Under the pieces are notes generated by a model. That model did no database searches. It had not been told where the DNA came from and saw nothing but the letters and a program-made list of their open reading frames with translations. This document shows positions 27,617-36,513 of a stretch of DNA of 64,000 nucleotides, one piece after another. Origin of the DNA: Sphingosinicella sp. CPCC 101087. Lineage in GTDB: Bacteria; Pseudomonadota; Alphaproteobacteria; Sphingomonadales; Sphingomonadaceae. The stretch covers positions 1-64,000 of the forward strand of contig NZ_SBFF01000014.1 in NCBI RefSeq assembly GCF_004151485.1, given 5' to 3'. Position 1 is the first letter of the stretch. Each line of letters begins with the position of its first letter. The translations under genes and the position numbers were made by a program.

Positions 27617-28456
27617 CTACACGACCAGCCGGGCGATGGCTGCGCCGATCGATCCGGGAAAGGCAAGCACTGCTACCATCATCGCTATCTGCGGCAACCC
27701 GGCTCCCTGGGTGCGTCCGAACGTCCACAGAACGAAAAGGCTGACCGCGACCACGATCGCGTAGCCCGCCAGCGTGTAGTGCATCAGGACCGCCACGAAG
27801 CCCCCGGCTCCGCGTTCTTTCTGGCCCGAGAAGCCGACCGCATAGACCAGGAGGTCGAGCAGCAGGATCGACAGCAGGACCATGGCGACCCCATGCCAAG
27901 GCGTCATGCGATAGGCGATCAGCACCATCTCCTCGGTCGGCGCGACATTGAAGGACAGGAACAGGGCGCCGGCGAGCATGAGAAAAAGCTGGCCTCGATA
28001 GGTGCCGCGCCACCTTTCCGTCCCCTTCTCCTCCTCCGCCTGGCCCAGCGTCTTGTTGGCGATCATGGCCCCGAAGCTGGCCGGAACGGCCTGGACTGCA
28101 ATTTTCCCGGTGACCTCGCTCGCAGGCATGCCGAACTCGACCACGCCGATCAGGAGGAGCACCGCGGCCGATGCGACCACGGCGACGGCATAAGCGGCAA
28201 AGGCATCGAGCACGTCCTCGAGCCGGCTATGGGTCTCCTGGAAACCGGCGACGCGCGACAGGCCGACCAGGACGACGAAATTGGCGAGCGCGAAGACCAG
28301 CAGTCGGATCCGGTCGAGATAGAATCCGAACCACCACATTTCCATCGTCATCAGCAACGGCAAGCTGAAGATCACCGCGCCCGCAAAGGCCCGCGCCAGC
28401 CCGACGGCATAGAGCCTGTCCTCACGTCCGATCCCCCGGACCGTGGAAGTGGACAC
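27617..28456 (-). CDS. TIGR02587-family integral membrane protein
   Basis: Protein of 279 residues with six to eight predicted membrane segments and short loops; it fits TIGR02587, usually next to TIGR02588. The GTG start at 28456 has GGAG about nine bases upstream and begins VSTSTVRGIGRED. The open frame continues to 28570, but those residues are Arg/Pro-rich and not family-like. No catalytic motif is evident. It is divergent from a CPA-type antiporter, with 133 bases between the two starts. Confidence 0.7.
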   Translation of the reverse strand: MSTSTVRGIGREDRLYAVGLARAFAGAVIFSLPLLMTMEMWWFGFYLDRIRLLVFALANFVVLVGLSRVAGFQETHSRLEDVLDAFAAYAVAVVASAAVLLLIGVVEFGMPASEVTGKIAVQAVPASFGAMIANKTLGQAEEEKGTERWRGTYRGQLFLMLAGALFLSFNVAPTEEMVLIAYRMTPWHGVAMVLLSILLLDLLVYAVGFSGQKERGAGGFVAVLMHYTLAGYAIVVAVSLFVLWTFGRTQGAGLPQIAMMVAVLAFPGSIGAAIARLVV

Positions 28457-28589
28457 CGGCCATACTCCTTCGTCGACGTTACGGCCTGGAAACGGTCGCC
28501 ATCGAACGCAGGTTCCCCGCGAATAGCCGCCGGGCGGTCGAGGCACGCCGCGGCTGGAAAAGCGGGCCACCCGCCGCTAGCGCCGAATC

Positions 28590-30371
28590 GTGGATTTCAT
28601 CGACTCCCTGATGGTGAAGATCGCGCTGATCGGCCTTCTCGGCATCGGCGCTCAATGGATCGCCTGGCGGACGGGAAAGCCGGCTATTGCGCTGATGATG
28701 ATCGCGGGCCTGATCGCCGGGCCGGTCACGGGAATCATCGTCCCGGAGCGTGACTTCGGCGCGCTTATGGAGCCGATCGTCAAGCTGGCGGTCGCCGTCA
28801 TCCTGTTCGACGGCGGCCTCAGCCTCAACTTCCGCGAACTGAAGCACAGCGGCGTCGCCGTCCTGATGCTCGTACTGGTGGGCGTTCCGGTCGGGTGGGC
28901 GCTCGGCACCGCGGCCGCTTATTACGGCGCGGGACTGCCGCTGCCGCTCGCCGCCTTGTTCGGCGGAATCATGGTCGTCACCGGTCCTACAGTGATCGGC
29001 CCGATGCTGCGCAGCCTCAATATCGGTCGACGTCCCGCACAGATCCTCAAATGGGAAGGTATCGTCAACGACCCAATCGGCGCTCTGCTCGCCGTCTTCA
29101 TCTTCGCATGGATCACCTATACCGGTGAGAGCGTCAGCATGGCCGACATCGCGATCGAAGTCGTGCTCGCGACGGCCGCCGCCGCTTTGTTGGGCGCCGG
29201 TCTCGCTTTCCTCGTAACTTGGCTGTTTCCGCGCGGCTACGTGCCGGAATTCCTGAAGGCGCCCGTCCTGCTCGTCACCGTGATCGGCGGCTTCGTGGCG
29301 GCTGACATCATGTATCACGAAACCGGCCTGGTGACGGTCACGGTGATGGGCATCGTCGTCGCAAACCGACAGGTCTATGCGTTCGCCTCGCTGCGCCGGT
29401 TCAAGGAGGATCTCGGCGTCCTGCTCGTCTCCGGCGTATTCATCCTGCTCCCGGCGACCCTGGATTGGGAGACGATGCGCGCCTTCGAGCTTCGTTTCCT
29501 TCTCTTCCTGGCCCTGCTCCTGTTCGTCGTCCGACCCGTCACCGTCATGGTCAGTCTGCTCTTCACGCGGCTGCCCTGGAACGAGCGGCTGTTCATCGCC
29601 TGGATCGCGCCGCGGGGTGTCGTGGCGGTCGCGATTACGGGCCTGTTCGCTTTCCGGCTGTTCGAGCTCGGGGTCGAGGGCACCGAAGCGCTGGTGCCGC
29701 TGTCGTTCGCCGTCGTGATCGCCACTATCGTCGCGCACGGCTTCACGGCGCAGACCCTCGCGCGCCGGCTCGGATTGGACAGGGGTCCGGGGCTTGGCGT
29801 GCTGCTGGTCGGCGCTAACGGTTGGACGGTCGCGCTGGGCACCTTCCTGAAGGAGCTTGGAGTCCCAGTCACCGTTGCCGATACCAGCCGGCTGGCGCTT
29901 CGTCCGGCGGCCCGTGCGGGTCTCGAAACCTATCAGGGCGACATATTGAACGAAGTCACCCAGGACCATCTTGAGCTGTCGGATTACCAGCATCTGATCG
30001 CGGCCACCGAAAGCCCCACCCGAAACGCCCTCATCTGTACCGACCTGGGTCCGGAAATGGGCTATCATGCGGTTGCGCAGATCGGCGTCGACAGGGACCA
30101 TCCGCCGCTACACGATCGCGGCCGGGTCCTGTTCGGCGAAGACGGCTCGATCGATGCCCTCCTCGCGCGGCAGGACGAAGGCTGGCAATTCCGCCGCACG
30201 CCTATCACCGAACAGTTCAGTCTCGCCGACAAGCGAGAGCGCATGCCGGCCGGGACGATGATGGCCGCGATATACAAGCCCGACGGCCGGCTGCGCTTTT
30301 TCGCAGCCGATTCCAGTCCGTCCGCGGAAGCGGGGGACGTGCTGATCACCTACGGCCCTCCGGAACGCTGA
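28590..30371 (+). CDS. CPA1-type cation:proton antiporter with C-terminal nucleotide-binding-like domain
   Basis: Protein of 593 residues. About twelve membrane segments (1-390) contain the antiporter signatures LFDGGLSLNFREL and WEGIVNDPIGALLAV with the ND pair used for ion exchange. The C-terminal part (about 402-593) has LLVGANGWTVALGTFLKE, an RCK/TrkA-N-like fold followed by a TrkA-C-like end, suggesting gating by a nucleotide or ion. It would expel Na+ or K+ in exchange for protons across the inner membrane. The start is GTG 28590. Downstream DUF421 and DUF1622 genes suggest a stress locus. Confidence 0.8.
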   Translation: MDFIDSLMVKIALIGLLGIGAQWIAWRTGKPAIALMMIAGLIAGPVTGIIVPERDFGALMEPIVKLAVAVILFDGGLSLNFRELKHSGVAVLMLVLVGVPVGWALGTAAAYYGAGLPLPLAALFGGIMVVTGPTVIGPMLRSLNIGRRPAQILKWEGIVNDPIGALLAVFIFAWITYTGESVSMADIAIEVVLATAAAALLGAGLAFLVTWLFPRGYVPEFLKAPVLLVTVIGGFVAADIMYHETGLVTVTVMGIVVANRQVYAFASLRRFKEDLGVLLVSGVFILLPATLDWETMRAFELRFLLFLALLLFVVRPVTVMVSLLFTRLPWNERLFIAWIAPRGVVAVAITGLFAFRLFELGVEGTEALVPLSFAVVIATIVAHGFTAQTLARRLGLDRGPGLGVLLVGANGWTVALGTFLKELGVPVTVADTSRLALRPAARAGLETYQGDILNEVTQDHLELSDYQHLIAATESPTRNALICTDLGPEMGYHAVAQIGVDRDHPPLHDRGRVLFGEDGSIDALLARQDEGWQFRRTPITEQFSLADKRERMPAGTMMAAIYKPDGRLRFFAADSSPSAEAGDVLITYGPPER

Positions 30372-30438
30372 TCGTCCCCCGGCCCGGTGCAGATTGGGCG
30401 CGCGGGGAACCGCGGGGCGCCCCGCGGTTTGCCCCGTC

Positions 30439-30945
30439 ATGCTGTTCGAGAGCCTGGAATCCGTCGCTCGGGTCGTCGTCATGGCCCTGCTGGCTTATAC
30501 CGCGCTGATCATCGTGCTGCGTCTCGCCGGCAAACGATCATTGGCAAAGCTCAATGCCTTCGATCTCGCCGTGACGGTGGCATTCGGCTCCGCGCTTTCG
30601 AGCATCATCCTCACGTCCGACATCCCCCTCGCGGACGGGCTGGCTGCCCTCATCTCCCTCGCTTTGCTTCAATTCTTCGTCGCCAAGGCCTCGGTGCGTT
30701 CCGCCCGCTTCGGCAGGATCATCCGCTCGACGCCCCGGCTGCTGGTGCGCGAGGGCCGCTGCCTGACGGAGGCCATGGCGCGCGAGCGAATCACCCGAGG
30801 CGAGCTCGAGGCCGCCATCCGCAATAGCGGGATCGGGCGGATCGAAGACGTCGCCGCCGTCGTGCTCGAGACGGACGGCAGCCTCAGCGTCATCCCGGCT
30901 GGGGGCGAAGGCGAGCTTACCGCCCTGCGCTCTGTGGCGTCGTGA
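30439..30945 (+). CDS. DUF421 (YetF-like) membrane protein
   Basis: Protein of 168 residues with three N-terminal membrane segments and a cytoplasmic domain holding the DUF421 signatures RLAGKRSLAKLNAFDLAVTV, RLLVREG and GIGRIEDVAAVVLETDGSLSV. Function is unknown, though family members occur in stress and sporulation contexts. ATG 30439 gives the family N-terminus. It sits 67 bases after the antiporter and 19 before the DUF1622 gene. Confidence 0.8.
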   Translation: MLFESLESVARVVVMALLAYTALIIVLRLAGKRSLAKLNAFDLAVTVAFGSALSSIILTSDIPLADGLAALISLALLQFFVAKASVRSARFGRIIRSTPRLLVREGRCLTEAMARERITRGELEAAIRNSGIGRIEDVAAVVLETDGSLSVIPAGGEGELTALRSVAS

Positions 30946-30964
30946 AAAAGCAGAAAGGAAGGCG

Positions 30965-31324
30965 ATGAGCGAAACGGGCATGGCTGGAATCATCGATGCC
31001 ATCACCGTGGCGGTGGAGTTGGCCGGAATTCTCGTCATCATCGGCGGGGCGCTCGTCTCCGCGGGCCTGTTCGTCCAGGCGGCCCTACGAAATCCGCCGG
31101 GCGACGCCTATCGCTCCCTGAGATCCAATCTCGGCCGATCCATTCTCCTCGGACTCGAACTGCTGGTTGCGGCGGACATCATCAACACGGTGGCGATCGA
31201 GCCAAGCCTGGAGAGCGTCGTCGTGCTGGCCGTCATCGTGCTGATCCGCACCTTCCTCAGTTTCTCGCTCGAAGTGGAGATAGAGGGACGCTGGCCATGG
31301 GAGCGCAATGCGCGTGGGGCTTAG
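30965..31324 (+). CDS. DUF1622 membrane protein
   Basis: Protein of 119 residues with three membrane segments and the DUF1622 pattern: LAGILVIIGGALVSAG, RSNLGRSILLGLELLVAADII and LIRTFLSFSLEVEIEGRWPW. Function is unknown. AAAGGAAGGCG precedes the start. It is the last gene of the antiporter-DUF421-DUF1622 group and is convergent with the GGDEF-EAL gene. Confidence 0.8.
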   Translation: MSETGMAGIIDAITVAVELAGILVIIGGALVSAGLFVQAALRNPPGDAYRSLRSNLGRSILLGLELLVAADIINTVAIEPSLESVVVLAVIVLIRTFLSFSLEVEIEGRWPWERNARGA

Positions 31325-31345
31325 CGCCCGCCTTCTCGCGCCGGC

Positions 31346-34300
31346 TCAGAGCGAAGCGGCCCGCGCCGCCGGTGTCTCGAGCAAGGCGGATACCTCCTCC
31401 GCCGGCATCGCCTTTCCGAACAGGAATCCCTGGCCGGTGTTGCAGCCGTTGGCGCGCAGGAAGTCCGCCTGCCGAACTGTCTCCACGCCTTCGGCCACGA
31501 CCTCGATATTCAGGCTTCGCCCGAGATTGAGAACGGCCAGGACGATTGCCGTGTCATCCGAATCCGGGGTCGCGCCGAGCCCGCGGATGAACGACTGATC
31601 GATCTTCAGCGCGTCGACCGCGAACTCCTTCAGGTGCGACAGCGAGGAGAAGCCGGTCCCGAAGTCGTCGAGCGCGACGCGCACCCGGCTGGCGCGCAGC
31701 ACGCGTAGCGCGCGCGCCACATATTCCGAATTCTTGCCCTGGAAGATGGTCTTTTCGGTGATCTCGACCTCGACATGCTCGTGCGGGATTCGCGCCTTCG
31801 TCAGCCGGGCGAGCAATGACTCGGCGAAGTCGTCATTCCTGAATTCCGCAGCCGACGTGTTGATCGATACCCGTCCGAACGGCTTGCCGCCGTCGAGCCA
31901 GCGCCGCATGTCCGCAAAGACCTGCTCCTGCATCCGCTCGCCGACCTGGCGCGCGAGCGCGACGTCGCCGAAGGCCTCGGCAATCGTGGCCGGCATCTGA
32001 ATTCCGCGCGCGGGGTGGCGCCACCGCAGCAGCGCCTCGAACCCGGAGACCGCGCCGGTGCGCAGGTCGACCTGGGGCTGGTAGAAGGGAAGGATCAGGT
32101 CTTCCCGGAGAGCGTCTCGCGCCAGGTTCAGCATCGACAGCCGGTCCTGCAGCTCGGAACGCATCGCCGGCGCGAACATGGTGATGCCGCCGCGGCGCGA
32201 CAGCTTCGCGGAATAAAGCGCCAGATCGGCATTCTTCATCAACTCGTCCGGCGAACCGCCTTGATCGGGGAAGAGCGCCGCGCCGACGCTGGCCCGGCAA
32301 TCGAGCGAATGGCCGAGATAGTTGAACGGCTCCTGCAGCGCCTGCAGGATCGGCGTCAGCACCGCCGCCGGCGCATCGGCCCCGTCGATCTGACGAAGGA
32401 TGACCGCGAACTCGTCGCCGCCCAGCCGGGCGACCGTGTCGGCCGGGTTGACAGCCTTGCGCAGCCGCTCGGCGAAGACGCGCAGCAAGGCGTCGCCGGC
32501 ATCGTGGCCGCGCTCGTCATTCACTTCCTTGAAGTGATCGATATCGAGGATCAGCAGCCCGACGCGCTCACCATCGGCGCGCGCCTGCCGAAGCGCCTCC
32601 TGAAGCTGCTCCTGAAAGAAGCGGCGATTTGGCAACCCGGTCATCGCGTCGTGGCCGGCGGCCCAGCGGGCGCGCTCGGCGCTGCGCCGCTGCTCGGTCA
32701 CGTCGCGCGAGATGGCGAGCAGAGCGGTCGGCGCTCCCGAATCGCCGCGCACCGGCGTCACCGCGACGTCCCACCACTTTTCGCTGCCGTCGGTCGCCCG
32801 GTTGCAGCCGGTGAATCGGCCGACGCCGCCTTCCTGGGCCTGGGCAACCGCGGCCTTCAGCGATGCCTGCACCTGCACCGGCCAGCAATCCGCCCAAGGC
32901 CGGCCTTCGAGGCTGGCAAAGTCTTCCACGCCGGCCGCGGCGAGGCCGTGGCGGTTCATGAAGGTCGTCCGACCGTTCGCGTCGAGCAGCGTGATTCCGT
33001 CGGCGCTCGCTTCGATGATGCTGAGATTGAGCGCCTCGCCGGCGCGCGCCGCTTCCTCGGCCTGCCGCCGCTCGGTGATGTCCATGTGGGCGCCGAGCGC
33101 ACCCACCATGCGCCCGGAGCCGTCGCGCAGGTAGCGGGTGCGATTCAGCATCCACCGGACCTCGCCGTCGCTCGCCCGAATGACCCGGAACTCCATCTCC
33201 AGCGATTCGTCGCACGAGCTCGTGGCGGCTCGGCTCTCGGCGGCAACCCGTTGGCGATCCTCGGGGTGAATCAGCGCGAGATAGGCCTCCTCGGGGAGCT
33301 CCCGCGTCTCCTCGGACAGGCCGAGATTGCGGTAATATTGGCGGGAGCCGATCGTCACCAGGTCCGGCCCGACATGGTAGCTGCCGATATGCGCGGCCTC
33401 CTGCACCAGGCGCAAATGGGCTTCGCTGGCCTGGAGCTTCTGCTCGGCTTCCTTGCGCTCGGTGTCGTCGAAGACGAGGCCGACGACGCGCGGCGACTCA
33501 CCCGAATCCGCCGGGACGGGGTGGCTGAGCGTCCGCAGCCAGCGAACCGTTCCATTCTGCTCGCGCAGCCGGAACTCGAACGCGCGCGGTGCCGGCGCCG
33601 ATCCCGCGTCCGCAAACAATAGCGGCGGCCTGGCCGCGTCCTCCGGATTGACCAGCTCGAGCCAGTCGCGGTGCGTCAGCTTGCCGTCATGGCTGTCGGG
33701 CAGGCCGTAGATCCGCACGGCCTCGGGCGACAGCCGCACCGAATAATCCTCGAGGCTGAGCTCGAACGTCCCGGCTTCGGCGCCCTGCAGCGCCATGCGA
33801 AGCATGTCGAGCGCGCGGATGCGCTGCTCGTCCACCTGGCGGCGGCGCGTCGTGTCCACCACGACAACGATCGAGGAATCGATCTCGCCGTCGTCCCCCC
33901 GGACGAACGAGACCTGGATGTCGCACCAGACCACCGAACCGTCGGGGCGCAGGTAACGCCGTTCGGTGGAATAAGGCGTCCCATATTTGGCATGCTGATC
34001 ATGCATGCGCGCCGCCTTCTCGGCGTCGTCGGGATGCCAGAGCTGAGAGATTGGCAGTCGCACCAGTTCCTGCGCGCTGCGCCCCAGAATGCTGCACAGG
34101 CCGCGATTGACCTGGATAGTCCGGCCGCTTCGGTCGCGATGGAGGATACCGACCAGCGCCTGGTCGAAGACGGTGGAAAGCCGAGCCTTGCCGGTGCGCA
34201 ACGCGCTTTCGATAAGGCGGGCCTCGGTCCTGTCCTGGATGAAGCCTTCCAGCACCATCCCTTCCGGTCCTCGCTCGACGACGACGCCCTGCTCGGCGAC

Positions 34301-34693
34301 CCAGCGTGTCCCGCCGTCGCGATGCCGGATCCGGTAGTCGAGCGAGAATCGCTCGCCCGCCGCCGTGTCGGCACCCAGCTTGTCGGCAATGCCGGAGAGA
34401 TCGTCCGGATGGACGAGGTCCGCCCAGAACAGCCGCTGCGCGAGGAAGTCTTCCGGCGGATAGCCGGTGATCGCCTCGACCGCGTCGCTGATATAGCACA
34501 TCCTCCAGGGAAGCTTGGCCTCGCAGCGATAGACGATGCCAGGCAGCTGGCTGACAAGGGCGGACAGCCCCGCCGGCCCCTCCGCCGTCCCGGTGGCGCT
34601 GGGTTCGTCGATTCCGCTGCTTCCTCGCGCGCGATCGACCTTCGGGCCGGCGACGGCACGATTCGGCAGGGCCTGTTTTTCGCTCTCTTGCAC
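31346..34693 (-). CDS. Multi-PAS GGDEF-EAL cyclic-di-GMP enzyme
   Basis: About 1115 residues with four to five PAS/PAC sensor repeats (from about 50 to 680), then GGDEF and EAL domains. The cyclase signature is intact (RLGGDEFAVIL), but the inhibitory RxxD is replaced by NPAD. The phosphodiesterase part keeps FEALLRW, EVEITE, DDFGTGFSSL, KIDQSF and VAEGVET, so it should be active. No membrane segment is seen, so it is probably a cytoplasmic sensor. The open frame reaches ATG 34807, but that N-terminus is Gly/Ser/Arg-rich; GTG 34693 is chosen as a better guess. Confidence 0.8.
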   Translation of the reverse strand: MQESEKQALPNRAVAGPKVDRARGSSGIDEPSATGTAEGPAGLSALVSQLPGIVYRCEAKLPWRMCYISDAVEAITGYPPEDFLAQRLFWADLVHPDDLSGIADKLGADTAAGERFSLDYRIRHRDGGTRWVAEQGVVVERGPEGMVLEGFIQDRTEARLIESALRTGKARLSTVFDQALVGILHRDRSGRTIQVNRGLCSILGRSAQELVRLPISQLWHPDDAEKAARMHDQHAKYGTPYSTERRYLRPDGSVVWCDIQVSFVRGDDGEIDSSIVVVVDTTRRRQVDEQRIRALDMLRMALQGAEAGTFELSLEDYSVRLSPEAVRIYGLPDSHDGKLTHRDWLELVNPEDAARPPLLFADAGSAPAPRAFEFRLREQNGTVRWLRTLSHPVPADSGESPRVVGLVFDDTERKEAEQKLQASEAHLRLVQEAAHIGSYHVGPDLVTIGSRQYYRNLGLSEETRELPEEAYLALIHPEDRQRVAAESRAATSSCDESLEMEFRVIRASDGEVRWMLNRTRYLRDGSGRMVGALGAHMDITERRQAEEAARAGEALNLSIIEASADGITLLDANGRTTFMNRHGLAAAGVEDFASLEGRPWADCWPVQVQASLKAAVAQAQEGGVGRFTGCNRATDGSEKWWDVAVTPVRGDSGAPTALLAISRDVTEQRRSAERARWAAGHDAMTGLPNRRFFQEQLQEALRQARADGERVGLLILDIDHFKEVNDERGHDAGDALLRVFAERLRKAVNPADTVARLGGDEFAVILRQIDGADAPAAVLTPILQALQEPFNYLGHSLDCRASVGAALFPDQGGSPDELMKNADLALYSAKLSRRGGITMFAPAMRSELQDRLSMLNLARDALREDLILPFYQPQVDLRTGAVSGFEALLRWRHPARGIQMPATIAEAFGDVALARQVGERMQEQVFADMRRWLDGGKPFGRVSINTSAAEFRNDDFAESLLARLTKARIPHEHVEVEITEKTIFQGKNSEYVARALRVLRASRVRVALDDFGTGFSSLSHLKEFAVDALKIDQSFIRGLGATPDSDDTAIVLAVLNLGRSLNIEVVAEGVETVRQADFLRANGCNTGQGFLFGKAMPAEEVSALLETPAARAASL

Positions 34694-34879
34694 CGATGCG
34701 TACCGTGAAGCCGATGAACCGCTTTGTCGCCCCGCGCCGGTTACGGCCGCGTTAAGAAGGGGTTGCGCTCTCCCTGGACTGGAGGGCCCGGCAATCCGGA
34801 TATGCACCGGAACGGCGCCGGGCCCGGCACGTTTTTCGGGCGAGGGCGCACGCCATGCGCTTCCAAGCAGGAGGTGCTC

Positions 34880-35449
34880 ATGGACAGAATCGAAAACTCC
34901 CTTCGCCGGCCCGCTTTCGCGGCCGCGCTCGCCACGGTCCTGCTCGCCGCCGCCTGCGCCACACCCACCCCCTATCAGCCGATCGGCTCAGGCCACGGCG
35001 CCGGCGGCTACGCCGAGCAGCGCATCGAGGCAAATCGCTTCCGCGTCTCGTTCACCGGCAATTCGCTGACGTCGCGCGAGCGGGTCGAGAACTATCTGCT
35101 CTTTCGCGCGGCGGAGCTGACGGTGGAGCAGGGTTATGACGGCTTCACCGTTGTCCAGCGCGAGACCGAGCGCGACGTCGATACGCGGGTGGTTCCGGTC
35201 GGCCCGAGCCCTTACCATTTCTGGCGGCCCTATTGGCGCTGGTACGGCCGTCCGTTCGGCTGGCGATCCTGGGATCCGTGGCTGAACGATCCGTTCTGGG
35301 CCAACGACGTGGATGTCCGGCAGGTCGAGCGCTACGAGGCTTTTGCCGAGATCGTCATGTTCCGCGGGTCCCGCCCGGGCGATCCGAACAGTTTTGACGC
35401 CCGCCGAGTGATGGCCAATCTCGGCCCGACGATCGAGGTCCCGCGCTGA
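34880..35449 (+). CDS. CC0125/CC1285-like lipoprotein
   Basis: Lipoprotein of 189 residues with signal peptide and lipobox LAAAC (Cys near 25), then a domain RFRVSFTGNSLTSRERVENY and a Trp/Arg/Tyr-rich segment FWRPYWRWYGRPFGWRSW. It resembles a family conserved in caulobacters and sphingomonads (CC0125/CC1285), of unknown role in the cell envelope. ATG 34880 follows AGGAGGT. It is divergent from the GGDEF-EAL gene. Confidence 0.75.
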   Translation: MDRIENSLRRPAFAAALATVLLAAACATPTPYQPIGSGHGAGGYAEQRIEANRFRVSFTGNSLTSRERVENYLLFRAAELTVEQGYDGFTVVQRETERDVDTRVVPVGPSPYHFWRPYWRWYGRPFGWRSWDPWLNDPFWANDVDVRQVERYEAFAEIVMFRGSRPGDPNSFDARRVMANLGPTIEVPR

Positions 35450-35652
35450 TCGCCGGGATGCTTAAGCGGCGCAGCTCGGCGACGATTGCCGCCGGAGGTG
35501 CCGGGTTCCTGGGCTGCATGAAATCGGGGTCCGCCATCGCCGTCGATGCCTCGCCTCGCGACGACATGCGAGTCGGTAGCGCTTCTCGCCCGCTCCACCA
35601 CCACCTCCTCCTCCGCACGTCGCTGATGATAATCCCGGTCATCGGCCGACAT
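35332..35652 (-). CDS. Doubtful small reading frame overlapping the lipoprotein end
   Basis: The first 30 residues (MSADDRDYHQRRAEEEVVVE) resemble the start of small helical sphingomonad proteins of the form MSxDDRxYYRRRAEAE, but the rest is Arg/Gly/Pro-rich and runs antisense into the end of the lipoprotein gene. It is either a decayed copy whose frame has shifted or chance. Apart from this frame, the stretch 35450-35765 shows nothing. Confidence 0.25.
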   Translation of the reverse strand: MSADDRDYHQRRAEEEVVVERARSATDSHVVARRGIDGDGGPRFHAAQEPGTSGGNRRRAAPLKHPGDQRGTSIVGPRLAITRRASKLFGSPGRDPRNMTISAKAS

Positions 35653-35765
35653 GAACTTCCTCCCCGTCCTCCAGAAGACAGCCGGTCAGTTCCTCCCCCG
35701 CTCCCGGTGCCGGTACCGGCCATTCGGCACGCGGATTTTCCGACGTCTTGCGGTCGGCCGCCGAA

Positions 35766-36011
35766 TCAGGCCGCCCACTCCAGTGACGTCTTGCCGCGAA
35801 GAAGCCCCAGCGCGTCCGCCACCGTGGCGCAGCCGATCGCTTCTTCCTCAGATATGGTGATATCGAACGCTTCCTCGAACCGCATGGTGAGCTCGACTAG
35901 GTCGAGGGAATCGGCGCCGAGATCGTCCTGGAACGCCGCCGCATCGACGACGCGCTCGACCCCGACGGCCAACTCCTCGGGGATCAGTGCGCGGGCGTCG
36001 GCCTCCTCCAT
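35766..36011 (-). CDS. Orphan acyl carrier protein
   Basis: Acyl carrier protein of 81 residues with the phosphopantetheine-attachment Ser S35 in LGADSLDLVELTMRFEEAF, the normal distance from the N-terminus. The acidic helix II recognised by partner enzymes is present, and ITISEEEAIGCATVADAL continues the fold. No ketosynthase, phosphopantetheinyl transferase or other lipid gene is near, so its partner is not identified. The start at 36011 gives the usual family length; a 19-residue extension to 36068 looks non-homologous. Confidence 0.75.
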   Translation of the reverse strand: MEEADARALIPEELAVGVERVVDAAAFQDDLGADSLDLVELTMRFEEAFDITISEEEAIGCATVADALGLLRGKTSLEWAA

Positions 36012-36513
36012 ACACAATCCCAATGCTGCGTTGCAGCATAGGCAACGCCACCGCCGCGCCGGCGTCAAGCCGATTCGGCGCGAGGTGAAGATTTCGCCCG
36101 CCGCCCGTGGCTCGACCGCATGGCCGCGTTTGCGCGGTTCAGCGACGCGCTCCCTGCTAGCGCCGGATCCAGCGCTGGAGCTCCGAGGATTACGGCAGTG
36201 ATGAAGCAGGCTGGTCGAATGTTGGGCGCGAATGGGATGAAGACTTCCCTGATAACGATGGCGACCCGTTCTGACAGACGCGCTCTCGAGCGTGGATCAA
36301 CCAAGAAGGAGTTCATCGAGCCTCTTTCGGCCGAATGTTGTGAAGTGCCCTAAGCGCAGCGTGCGGATTGCGGAGCCCACGACTTATTATAGAATTTCGG
36401 CACCTGAACTGCATGCTGACGGTCAGTTTTGCAACAACGGTGCCGAGTGACTGTTTCTCAAATCCGGATCCGCCCGCCCCAGCCGACGTTGTCGCGCGGC
36501 GACCGCAGAGCAG
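36012..36513. other. 502-base intergenic region, no gene supported
   Basis: Overlapping frames on both strands (36120-36353 forward, 36065-36316 reverse) have no recognised family and mirror each other. The right part (36380-36440) is less GC-rich than its surroundings. Nothing else is recognised. Confidence 0.4.

Noticed and set aside
34741-34760. TTAA-N7-TTGC near the GGDEF-EAL gene as a CtrA site
   Set aside because: Only one half-site is intact; there is no independent support.
36065-36353. Overlapping frames on both strands as a gene
   Set aside because: Neither has a recognised family or ribosome site.
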